Shown: one piece after another, positions 1 to 5,359 of the stretch | How the letters are laid out: every line of letters begins with the position of its first letter | Numbering within the stretch: position 1 is the stretch's first letter | DNA from: an uncultured Actinomycetes bacterium | Lineage (GTDB): Bacteria > Actinomycetota > Actinomycetes > Nanopelagicales > Nanopelagicaceae | DNA length: 7,781 bases | Reading direction: 5' to 3' | Assembly: GCA_903845465.1 (NCBI GenBank) | Contig: CAIMXQ010000063.1 | Location: 1-7,781, forward strand | The notes under the pieces: model-generated | What the model saw: the letters and a program-made list of their open reading frames with translations, nothing else | Databases searched by the model: none | Told to the model about the DNA's origin: nothing | Translations under genes and position numbers: made by a program

Positions 1-1
1 T

Positions 2-58
2 GATGCTCAATGCGATGAAGCGATTTCGATATTACAGCGCGCCCTCGTGGCGAAGTAA
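2..58 (+). CDS. 3' end of an unidentified protein (partial, 18 codons)
   Basis: Reading the + strand from base 2 gives an open frame of 18 residues, DAQCDEAISILQRALVAK, followed by TAA at 56-58. The peptide is a plausible amphipathic C-terminal helix of the kind that closes many PLP-dependent aminotransferases and other alpha/beta enzymes, but it is too short to assign a family. The other forward frames are either stopped at once or read as low-complexity, shadow-like peptide. If real, it converges on ogt and overlaps its last 27 bp, including both stop codons, which matches the tail-to-tail overlap seen between uppP and era. It could also be a chance open frame opposite ogt, so confidence is low. 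Everything upstream lies outside the window. Confidence 0.4.
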   Translation, partial: DAQCDEAISILQRALVAK

Positions 59-526
59 CCACTCCTTCTTATTTAACCCATACGCATAATTTCCAAGCGC
101 TCCACCTGTCTTCACGATGCGGTGGCATGGCACTACAAGAACTATTGCATTCTTTGCGCACGCACTTCCAGCAGCGCGAACTGCAGCAGGACTTCCTGCG
201 CGTTCAGCTAATTCACCATAAGAAATAATTGATCCAGCCTTGACCTTCTTCATCGCCTTCCAGGCAGCTTGAGAAAAGTGTGCTCCAGGTTGGCGAACTT
301 GAATGGCGTTGAGTGCGGTGAGGTCACCATCAAAGTAATCGTTAATCAAATCTGAAATAGCAGGAATCGTGGTTACTGTCTTGATATTCCGCTGAGAATC
401 TTCTTCGCTGAGACTTTCTTTGAGTGCCTTCAGAGTCGATAGATTTGCTCCAAGCAAGACATGTTCATCAGCAATCAGATTGAGGTTACCGATTGGCGTT
501 GAAATGCTGGTTAAAAGCAAGGTCAC
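32..526 (-). CDS. ogt: Methylated-DNA--[protein]-cysteine S-methyltransferase (O6-alkylguanine repair)
   Basis: Suicide DNA-repair protein that moves the alkyl group from O6-alkylguanine (or O4-alkylthymine) in DNA onto its own cysteine. With the GTG start at 524-526 it has 164 residues, normal for the Ogt family. Visible landmarks are SYGELAERAG (from about residue 102, the helix-turn-helix entering the minor groove), the arginine finger R117 in AVRAAGSA, the hinge asparagine N126, the catalytic PCHRIV motif with C134-H135, and E161 near the C-terminus, 27 residues after the cysteine, as in the Cys-His-water-Glu relay of the family. The frame stays open upstream to a TTG at 578-580, but those 18 residues overlap the aroG end and do not resemble the family, whose first strand is matched here by 'LLLTSISTPIGNLNL'. 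TTG at 518-520 is another possible start. There is no Shine-Dalgarno. It lies 10 nt after the aroG stop, probably as the last gene of pfp-aroG-ogt. Family call is firm; the start is less so. Confidence 0.93.
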   Translation of the reverse strand: MTLLLTSISTPIGNLNLIADEHVLLGANLSTLKALKESLSEEDSQRNIKTVTTIPAISDLINDYFDGDLTALNAIQVRQPGAHFSQAAWKAMKKVKAGSIISYGELAERAGSPAAVRAAGSACAKNAIVLVVPCHRIVKTGGALGNYAYGLNKKEWLLRHEGAL

Positions 527-541
527 GCTAACTAAGTTAGC
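527..541. repeat. Palindrome at the aroG/ogt junction
   Basis: The 15 bp GCTAACTAAGTTAGC is a perfect inverted repeat with 7-bp arms around a single central base. It spans the aroG stop codon and ends immediately before the preferred ogt GTG. As RNA the minus strand could fold as a 6-bp stem with a 3-nt loop. No T-run follows directly, so a terminator is not supported. It could be an operator, a weak attenuator, or chance. It shares the 9-mer GCTAACTAA with the palindrome in the pfp promoter region (2974-2990). Confidence 0.4.
534..539 (-). promoter_or_regulatory. Possible -10 element placing a leaderless start at ogt
   Basis: On the minus strand TAACTT (TAnnnT pattern) lies 7 nt before the GTG at 526 and overlaps the aroG stop codon. 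A transcript initiating from it would begin at or next to the GTG, which would explain the absence of a Shine-Dalgarno. No convincing -35 is seen, and ogt may simply be read through from aroG. Low confidence. Confidence 0.25.
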
Positions 542-1883
542 GGTCGCGCAACATTTCAGCAACCAAAAATGAGAGCTCAAGTGACTGCGAATGATTCAAG
601 CGTGGGTCACAGGCTGTCTCATAGCGTGATTCAAGATCTTTTTCAGATACCTGATTGCCTCCACCAAGACACTCAGTGACGTCATCGCCAGTGAGTTCAA
701 TATGGATTCCGCCAGGATGGGTTCCAAGTTTCTTATGGACTTCAAAGAATCCACAAACTTCATCAAGCACATCTTCGAAGTTACGAGTCTTGTAACCATT
801 CTTGGATTCGAAGGTATTGCCATGCATCGGATCGCAGACCCAAAGGACCTGTGCTCCGCTCTTGGTAACGCCTTCGACTAATGCAGGAAGTGCTTGGCGA
901 ATAGTGCCTGCACCCATGCGAGTAATAAATGTTATGCGACCTGGTTCATTGTCGGGGTTGAGCTTTGCAATCAGCGCAAGCGCATCTGCAACAGTCGACT
1001 TCGGTCCAAGTTTAATTCCGATGGGATTGCGAACCTTGGATGCGAAATCAACGTGTGCACCATCGAGCTGACGTGTGCGTTCGCCAATCCAGATGAAGTG
1101 GCCAGATACATCGTATGGAAGTTGTGTACGTGAGTCGATACGAGTCAGAGCCTTCTCGTATTCAATGATCAAAGCTTCATGGCTTGCATAGAAATCAACG
1201 GCTTTAAATTGTTCTGGGTCAACACCAGCAGATTTCATAAATGCAAGTGCGCGTCCAACTTCATTTGCCATCTGTTCGTACTTCTCACCGAAAGTAGAAT
1301 CGCGAATAAAACCCTTATTCCATTCATGCACCTGGCGAAGATCAGCAAAGCCTCCGCGAGTAAATGCGCGAACTAAGTTCAGGGTTGCAGCTGATGTGTT
1401 GTATACGCGAACTAGGCGGTTGGGATCTGGAGTACGCGCTGCCACTGTGAATTCAATATCGTTGACAGCATCTCCGCGGTAGGCAGGAAGCGTTACATCT
1501 CCGCGAGTTTCAAGATCATTGGAACGTGGCTTGGCGAATTGACCAGCCATACGGCCGACTTTGATGACAGGCAGGCTCGAGTAGTACTGCAAAACAGCTG
1601 CCATCTGCAAGATTGTCTTGATGCGGTTTCGAATTGAATCAGCAGTTGCTGCTGTGAATGTTTCGGCGCAATCTCCACCTTGTAACCAAAAAGCTCGGCC
1701 CGCAGCAGCTTCTGCAATCTTCGCTTTGAGATCATCGCATTCGCCAGCAAAGACAAGTGGAGGAAGCGCGCGAAGATCTGCAATAGCTTTCTTCATCTGC
1801 TCACCGTTGTGACCACCGGGCCAATTAGGCTGTTGGGCAGCAACGAGTGATTCGTCGAAGAGGGAGTCAAGATTCATGGTCAT
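537..1883 (-). CDS. aroG: Class II 3-deoxy-D-arabino-heptulosonate 7-phosphate (DAHP) synthase
   Basis: Cytosolic enzyme condensing phosphoenolpyruvate with erythrose 4-phosphate to DAHP, the first committed step of the shikimate pathway to aromatic amino acids. At 448 residues it has the length of the plant/actinobacterial class II type (Mycobacterium tuberculosis AroG, 462). Key residues of that enzyme are present at a constant 15-residue offset: metal ligands C72 (QGGDCAE), H354 (CDPMHGNT), E396 (GGIHIELTGDDVTE) and D426 (YETACDPRLN); substrate-binding R111 and R120 (GRMAGQFAKPRS), R269 (GERTR), K291 (GIKLGP) and R322 (ITRMG). The N-terminal segment before the barrel is shorter than in M. 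tuberculosis, so feedback control at the N-terminal interface may differ. Two ATGs compete, residues 1 (1881-1883) and 3 (1875-1877). Neither has a Shine-Dalgarno; a TACTCT hexamer 7 nt before the second favours that one slightly. It starts 36 nt after the pfp stop and is followed within 10 nt by ogt. Confidence 0.97.
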   Translation of the reverse strand: MTMNLDSLFDESLVAAQQPNWPGGHNGEQMKKAIADLRALPPLVFAGECDDLKAKIAEAAAGRAFWLQGGDCAETFTAATADSIRNRIKTILQMAAVLQYYSSLPVIKVGRMAGQFAKPRSNDLETRGDVTLPAYRGDAVNDIEFTVAARTPDPNRLVRVYNTSAATLNLVRAFTRGGFADLRQVHEWNKGFIRDSTFGEKYEQMANEVGRALAFMKSAGVDPEQFKAVDFYASHEALIIEYEKALTRIDSRTQLPYDVSGHFIWIGERTRQLDGAHVDFASKVRNPIGIKLGPKSTVADALALIAKLNPDNEPGRITFITRMGAGTIRQALPALVEGVTKSGAQVLWVCDPMHGNTFESKNGYKTRNFEDVLDEVCGFFEVHKKLGTHPGGIHIELTGDDVTECLGGGNQVSEKDLESRYETACDPRLNHSQSLELSFLVAEMLRDR

Positions 1884-1884
1884 A

Positions 1885-1890
1885 AGAGTA
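1885..1890 (-). promoter_or_regulatory. Possible -10 element for a leaderless aroG transcript
   Basis: In the 36-nt pfp-aroG gap the minus strand carries TACTCT (TAnnnT pattern). It lies 7 nt before the second in-frame ATG of aroG (1875-1877). The gap is otherwise pyrimidine-rich on the coding strand, with no Shine-Dalgarno ahead of either ATG. No clear -35 is visible. This is a pattern match of modest information content. Confidence 0.25.
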
Positions 1891-1919
1891 GAGAGTTCGG
1901 TAGCAATCTCGGAGGGAGA

Positions 1920-2945
1920 TTATCCAAAGAACGAAGTGATCTCCTCGTATCGCTCGATGGGAACAGTCTTGAGAACATCTGTCGCCGATGCCAATGGCAC
2001 GCGCGCTATCTTTGTGCCGTGAAGAGCCATCATCTTGCCGAAGTCACCATCGTGTACGGCCGTAATCGCCTCTAGTCCGAAACGTGAGCTAAGAACTCGG
2101 TCAAATGCTGAAGGTGTTCCACCACGTTGGATATGTCCAAGGACAGTGCAACGTGTCTGGTAACCAGTACGTGTCTCAATTTCAGCTGCGAGCCAATCGC
2201 CAATACCTGAAAGTTGTACGTGTCCAAATGCATCGAGTGGCTGATCTTTAACAATCATGTCACCATCTTGAGGAATCGCACCTTCTGCAATAACGATGAT
2301 CGGAGCCGTTCCGGTTTCAAAGCGAGACTTTACGTAGTCGCATACCTTTTCGACTGAGAACTTAACTTCTGGAATCAAGATGCATGCTGCATCGCCTGCA
2401 ATACCTGAGTGAAGTGCAATCCATCCTGCGTGACGACCCATAACCTCGACGATCAGTGGACGGTGATGTGATTCAGCAGTTGTATGAAGGCGATCGATTG
2501 CCTCCATTGCAATATTGACTGAAGTATCGAAGCCAAATGTGAAATCTGTGTTGTTGAGGTCATTATCGATTGTCTTTGGAACTCCGATAACTTTGACACC
2601 CAAAGCATCGAGCTTTGTTGCGACGCCGAGTGTGTCTTCTCCACCGATTGCGATGAGGACATCGATTCCTTGATCTGCAAGATTCTGCTTGATGCGCTCG
2701 ACGCCGTTTTCAATTTTAAATGGGTTGGTGCGTGATGAACCGAGAATAGTTCCGCCCTTTGCAAGGATTGGCTTTACAGTTGCAAGATCTAAAGGCATTG
2801 TCAGAGCTTCAAGTGGGCCTTTCCAGCCATCACGGAAGCCGACAAATTCGTAGCCGTAATCTTTGATTCCCTTTGTAACTACTCCGCGAATAACACCGTT
2901 GAGTCCAGGGCAGTCTCCGCCACCTGTAAGAATTCCAATACGCAT
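1920..2945 (-). CDS. pfp: Pyrophosphate--fructose 6-phosphate 1-phosphotransferase (PPi-dependent phosphofructokinase)
   Basis: Phosphofructokinase-family enzyme interconverting fructose 6-phosphate and fructose 1,6-bisphosphate. The 341 residues number almost exactly like E. coli PfkA: GGGD at 8-11 in the phosphate loop, TIDND 125-129 with catalytic base D127, R162, MGR 169-171, E222 (AEGA), and GHIQRGGTPSAFDR 270-283. The phosphoryl-donor positions are decisive. The loop reads GGEDT (101-105) with aspartate at 104, and PKTIDND has lysine at 124. In this family G104/G124 is the ATP form, whereas D104 with K124 marks pyrophosphate users such as the Amycolatopsis methanolica enzyme. I therefore infer a reversible, non-allosteric PPi-dependent enzyme usable in glycolysis and gluconeogenesis. 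The ATG start is backed by a GGAG ribosome binding site 7 nt upstream. It heads the pfp-aroG-ogt unit and is divergent from xylB. Confidence 0.95.
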   Translation of the reverse strand: MRIGILTGGGDCPGLNGVIRGVVTKGIKDYGYEFVGFRDGWKGPLEALTMPLDLATVKPILAKGGTILGSSRTNPFKIENGVERIKQNLADQGIDVLIAIGGEDTLGVATKLDALGVKVIGVPKTIDNDLNNTDFTFGFDTSVNIAMEAIDRLHTTAESHHRPLIVEVMGRHAGWIALHSGIAGDAACILIPEVKFSVEKVCDYVKSRFETGTAPIIVIAEGAIPQDGDMIVKDQPLDAFGHVQLSGIGDWLAAEIETRTGYQTRCTVLGHIQRGGTPSAFDRVLSSRFGLEAITAVHDGDFGKMMALHGTKIARVPLASATDVLKTVPIERYEEITSFFG

Positions 2946-2952
2946 TGCAACG

Positions 2953-2956
2953 CTCC
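2953..2956 (-). promoter_or_regulatory. pfp ribosome binding site
   Basis: The minus strand reads GGAG followed by 7 nt and the ATG at 2945, a standard Shine-Dalgarno arrangement that fixes the pfp start. It is the clearest ribosome binding site in the window. Confidence 0.7.
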
Positions 2957-2973
2957 AAAATAAAGTGAGATTT

Positions 2974-2990
2974 GGCTAACTAATTAAGCC
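2974..2990. promoter_or_regulatory. Imperfect palindrome, candidate operator in the pfp promoter region
   Basis: GGCTAACTAATTAAGCC is a 17-bp imperfect inverted repeat: six of eight base pairs are symmetric around the central A, with perfect 4-bp GGCT/AGCC ends. It lies 29-45 bp upstream of the pfp ATG, where a -10 element would be expected, and it shares GCTAACTAA with the palindrome at 527-541. A regulator binding here would be well placed to control pfp. No regulator gene is in the window, so function is inferred from position and symmetry only. Confidence 0.35.
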
Positions 2991-3003
2991 GCATTGTGGT
3001 CAA
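2975..3003 (-). promoter_or_regulatory. Possible pfp promoter
   Basis: On the minus strand TTGACC (3003 down to 2998) is a good -35 match. Candidate -10 hexamers follow: TAGTTA with a 15-bp spacer or TTAGCC with an 18-bp spacer. Neither pairing is ideal, so the -10 is uncertain. Transcription from here would give a 5' leader of about 25 nt containing the GGAG ribosome binding site. The element overlaps the palindrome at 2974-2990. Confidence 0.3.
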
Positions 3004-3007
3004 CACT

Positions 3008-3020
3008 GACTGGCACAGTC
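3008..3020. promoter_or_regulatory. Perfect small palindrome next to the xylB -10, candidate operator
   Basis: GACTGGCACAGTC has perfect 5-bp arms around GCA and abuts the -10-like TAGCCT at 3021-3026. A protein bound here would cover the spacer of a xylB promoter, a typical repressor position for sugar-catabolic genes. Small perfect palindromes also occur by chance, and no repressor gene is nearby in the window. Confidence 0.35.
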
Positions 3021-3026
3021 TAGCCT
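3021..3026 (+). promoter_or_regulatory. Possible -10 element for a leaderless xylB transcript
   Basis: TAGCCT fits the TAnnnT pattern and ends 6 nt before the xylB ATG at 3033, so transcription would start at or beside the A of the ATG. There is no Shine-Dalgarno upstream of this ATG, and the gene must have its own promoter because it heads a divergent unit. The -35 is unclear: TTGTGG at 2994-2999 is 21 bp away, too far for a standard spacer. Confidence 0.4.
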
Positions 3027-3032
3027 TTCGTC

Positions 3033-4457
3033 ATGGCAAAGACCGACCACTCAGCTGGCCCATTGGTTGCAGGCGTAGATTCTTCGACGCAATCTGTAAA
3101 AGTAGTGATTCGAAATGCCGATACTGGTGAGTTAATCCGACAGGGCCGCGCAACTCACCCAGAAGGAACCGAAGTCGATCCAGCCCACTGGGAGAGCGCA
3201 CTTGAAATGGCTTTTGCAGATGCCGGCGGCCTCGATGGCGTCGCAGCACTTTCCATCGGTGGCCAGCAACATGGAATGGTTGTACTTGATAAAGATGGCG
3301 AAGTAATTCGCCCAGCACTCTTATGGAATGACACTCGTTCTGCGCAATCTGCACGAGACCTCAATGCAGAGATGGGCGGAGAAAAAGAAGCTGCGAAGAA
3401 AGTTGGCTCTGTCCTTGTTGCATCTTTCACTGCAACCAAACTTCGATGGCTTGCAGATAATGAGAAAGCAAACGCCGAAAAGGTTGCCGCAGTTGCGCTC
3501 CCGCATGATTGGTTGTCATGGCGCCTTCAGGGCGGAAAAGATTTTGCAAAGCTATTTACCGATCGCTCAGATGCATCAGGTACTGGTTACTTTGATTCTG
3601 TTACTTCGACATATCGCGACGATTTATTGAAATCAGCTCTGCGCACAGATCGCACAATCATTACTCCTCGCATCGTTTCTCCTTCTGCGTTCGGTGGCGA
3701 AACTCTTTCAGGGATTCCCATCGCTGCGGGTGCCGGCGATAACGCAGGTGCAGCGCTTGGAGTTCAAGCTCAAGCAGGCGATGTAGTTGTCTCACTCGGT
3801 ACAAGCGGAACAGCTTTTGCAGTATCAGATACTCCAACACATGATCCCAGTGGAGCTGTTGCAGGTTTTGCCGATGTGACAGGAAGGTTTCTTCCACTTG
3901 TCTGCACACTCAACGCGGCCCGCATCCTTGATGCAGCAACTCGCATCTTAGGTAAGACACATGATGAAGTAGGGGCACTTGCACTCACCGCACAAGCTGG
4001 AGCTAATGGACTTTCCATGCTTCCTTACTTCGAAGGCGAACGCACTCCAAATCGCCCAGATGCAACGGGAGTATTTGCAGGTATGAATCTTGCGAACTCA
4101 AATCCTGCTGATATTGCACGTGCGATGATCGAAGGAATGCTCTGCGGACTTTTAGATGCAGTTGATGCTCTTGAAAAATTGGGTGTTTCTATTAATCGCG
4201 TATTGCTTATTGGTGGCGCTGCAAAGAATCCTGCTATTGCAACGATTGCATCATCACTCTTTGGTCGAGAAGTGCTTCTGCCACAACCTGGTGAATACGT
4301 TGCAGATGGCGCTGCACGACAAGCTGCGTGGGCGCTAAGTGGCGGAGAAAATCCCCCACTATGGAATCTCGGCGCAGTCAGTTCTGCACAAGCAACACAT
4401 ACCCCCGATGTCGTTGCACGTTATCGCGAACTACGCGACAAGACTCAGAGCTGGTAA
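3033..4457 (+). CDS. xylB: Xylulokinase (FGGY-family carbohydrate kinase)
   Basis: Phosphorylates D-xylulose with ATP to xylulose 5-phosphate, feeding the pentose phosphate pathway. The 474 residues are close to the usual 480-500. The N-terminal FGGY domain holds GVDSSTQS with D16 (phosphate loop), GGQQHGM (76-82, sugar-binding region), LLWNDTRS (97-103, N99-D100) and LPHDWL (156-161). The second domain holds GAGDN with the probable catalytic base D236, VSLGTSGTAF (253-262, nucleotide binding), PYFEGERTPN (331-340) and LIGGAAKNP (392-400). FGGY kinases are easily mis-assigned by sugar; the GQQHGM form is what I recall for actinobacterial xylulokinases, while E. coli has a GQMHG form, so D-xylulose is likely but not proven. 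No xylose isomerase or xylose transporter is visible here. It is the first gene of the plus-strand unit, its ATG is only 87 bp from that of divergent pfp, and the next ATG follows its stop by 7 nt. Confidence 0.92.
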   Translation: MAKTDHSAGPLVAGVDSSTQSVKVVIRNADTGELIRQGRATHPEGTEVDPAHWESALEMAFADAGGLDGVAALSIGGQQHGMVVLDKDGEVIRPALLWNDTRSAQSARDLNAEMGGEKEAAKKVGSVLVASFTATKLRWLADNEKANAEKVAAVALPHDWLSWRLQGGKDFAKLFTDRSDASGTGYFDSVTSTYRDDLLKSALRTDRTIITPRIVSPSAFGGETLSGIPIAAGAGDNAGAALGVQAQAGDVVVSLGTSGTAFAVSDTPTHDPSGAVAGFADVTGRFLPLVCTLNAARILDAATRILGKTHDEVGALALTAQAGANGLSMLPYFEGERTPNRPDATGVFAGMNLANSNPADIARAMIEGMLCGLLDAVDALEKLGVSINRVLLIGGAAKNPAIATIASSLFGREVLLPQPGEYVADGAARQAAWALSGGENPPLWNLGAVSSAQATHTPDVVARYRELRDKTQSW

Positions 4458-4460
4458 GGA
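4457..4460 (+). promoter_or_regulatory. Weak ribosome binding site for the EamA transporter
   Basis: AGGA, overlapping the last base of the xylB stop codon, precedes the ATG at 4465 by 4 nt. The spacing is short, so it is a weak site. Together with the domain start it supports 4465 over the longer open frame that begins inside xylB. Confidence 0.4.
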
Positions 4461-4464
4461 TTCA

Positions 4465-5352
4465 ATGTCACGTCGCGGATGGTTTCTCTTTATTCTCGTT
4501 GGCTTCTTATGGGGCGTTCCATACCTATTTATCAAAGTCGCAGTTAACCCAGATCACGGCTTTACTCCAGCCGTAGTTGTCTGCCTACGTACTGCAATCG
4601 GAGCAGCAATTCTTATTCCACTCGCGATTAAACAGGGCCAACTAGGTGCTGCGCTTCGAGGCGCAAAATATGTCTTCTTCTACGCGCTGCTCGAAATGAT
4701 CGGACCATGGATTCTTATCGGCACCGCAGAACAGAAGATTCCTTCAGGACTTGCAGGGCTCCTCGTTGCATCAGTACCTATTTGGGCAACAATCTTTGCA
4801 TCAATGCGTGGAGATAAAACAGTCTGGCAAAAGAAGAGGCTGATGGGAATCATTGTTGGTTTTATCGGTTTAGTAGCTGTCGTCGGAATCGAAAGTATTA
4901 CGGGATCTGCCGATCCTCTTTCTATCTTTATGGTCTTACTTGCCTCAATTGGTTATTCATATGCCGTCATGATGGTGCAAGGCGCTCTCCCAGGTGTCAG
5001 TGGAATTGCAATTAATGCAGTTGCCATGGCAATGGCTGCGATCTTCTATCTTCCTTGGGCAATAGTGCAGTGGCCAACACATGCAATCTCGGCTGGTGCA
5101 ATCAGAGCAGTAGTGGGACTTGGAGTACTTTCTACCGGAGCTGCTTTCGTTGCCTTCTTCACCTTGGCAACCATCATTGGTGTAGCGCGCGGCTCACTTG
5201 TGACTTATCTGAACACTGCCTGTGCCGTTCTGTTGGGTGTGATTATTCTTAAAGAACCACTCACTGTGGGAATCATCCTTGGACTTCCTCTTGTATTGAT
5301 TGGTTCTTACTTCGCGAGCCGCAAGCCTGAAAACGCATCAGTGCAGTCATAA
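4465..5352 (+). CDS. EamA-family (drug/metabolite transporter superfamily) membrane protein
   Basis: Integral inner-membrane protein of 295 residues with about ten hydrophobic segments (roughly 5-25, 33-53, 69-86, 95-113, 125-143, 152-170, 180-200, 211-231, 235-261, 265-284), the two five-helix EamA repeats of the 10-TMS DMT transporters. Each half ends in a typical signature: GLLVASVPIWATIFA in the first, and LNTACAVLLGVIILKEPLT in the second, matching the family pattern of small residues, a proline or alanine, and a late 'xE' on helix 9. The WG-(V)-P-Y-L-F motif in helix 1 is also typical. Family members export or take up amino acids, nucleosides or other metabolites; the substrate cannot be read from sequence. 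The frame is open 42 codons further upstream into xylB, but that extension is hydrophilic and a shadow of xylB. Co-directional with xylB (7 nt) and uppP (7 nt), so co-transcription is likely. A sugar-linked role is possible but unproven. Confidence 0.9.
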   Translation: MSRRGWFLFILVGFLWGVPYLFIKVAVNPDHGFTPAVVVCLRTAIGAAILIPLAIKQGQLGAALRGAKYVFFYALLEMIGPWILIGTAEQKIPSGLAGLLVASVPIWATIFASMRGDKTVWQKKRLMGIIVGFIGLVAVVGIESITGSADPLSIFMVLLASIGYSYAVMMVQGALPGVSGIAINAVAMAMAAIFYLPWAIVQWPTHAISAGAIRAVVGLGVLSTGAAFVAFFTLATIIGVARGSLVTYLNTACAVLLGVIILKEPLTVGIILGLPLVLIGSYFASRKPENASVQS

Positions 5353-5353
5353 T
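5348..5353 (+). promoter_or_regulatory. Possible -10 element for a leaderless uppP transcript
   Basis: CATAAT, five of six matches to TATAAT, contains the stop codon of the transporter gene and ends 6 nt before the uppP ATG, the same spacing as the xylB element. uppP has no Shine-Dalgarno. No good -35 is apparent, and translational coupling from the upstream gene is an equally simple explanation. Confidence 0.3.
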
Positions 5354-5359
5354 TGCCCA

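Noticed and set aside
527..580. Upstream extension of ogt to a TTG start, adding 18 residues
   Set aside because: The added residues overlap the aroG end, contain a hydrophobic and cysteine-rich stretch unlike the family, and the GTG at 524-526 places the start next to the first conserved strand.
802..1376. Plus-strand open frames opposite aroG (802-1071, 894-1133, 1179-1376)
   Set aside because: They are covered by a well-conserved enzyme on the other strand and show no domain or ribosome binding site.
3155..3439. Minus-strand open frame of 94 codons opposite xylB, and similar frames at 3031-3354, 3661-3909 and 3770-4018
   Set aside because: They lie wholly or almost wholly inside xylB, have low-complexity composition typical of reverse-strand shadows, and match no family I recognise.
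4339..4464. 42-codon N-terminal extension of the EamA transporter
   Set aside because: It lies entirely inside the xylB coding region in another frame, is hydrophilic, and the ATG at 4465 directly precedes the first membrane helix and follows an AGGA.
5300..5359. 20-codon N-terminal extension of uppP
   Set aside because: It overlaps the transporter gene and does not resemble the family; the conserved first helix begins at the ATG at 5360.
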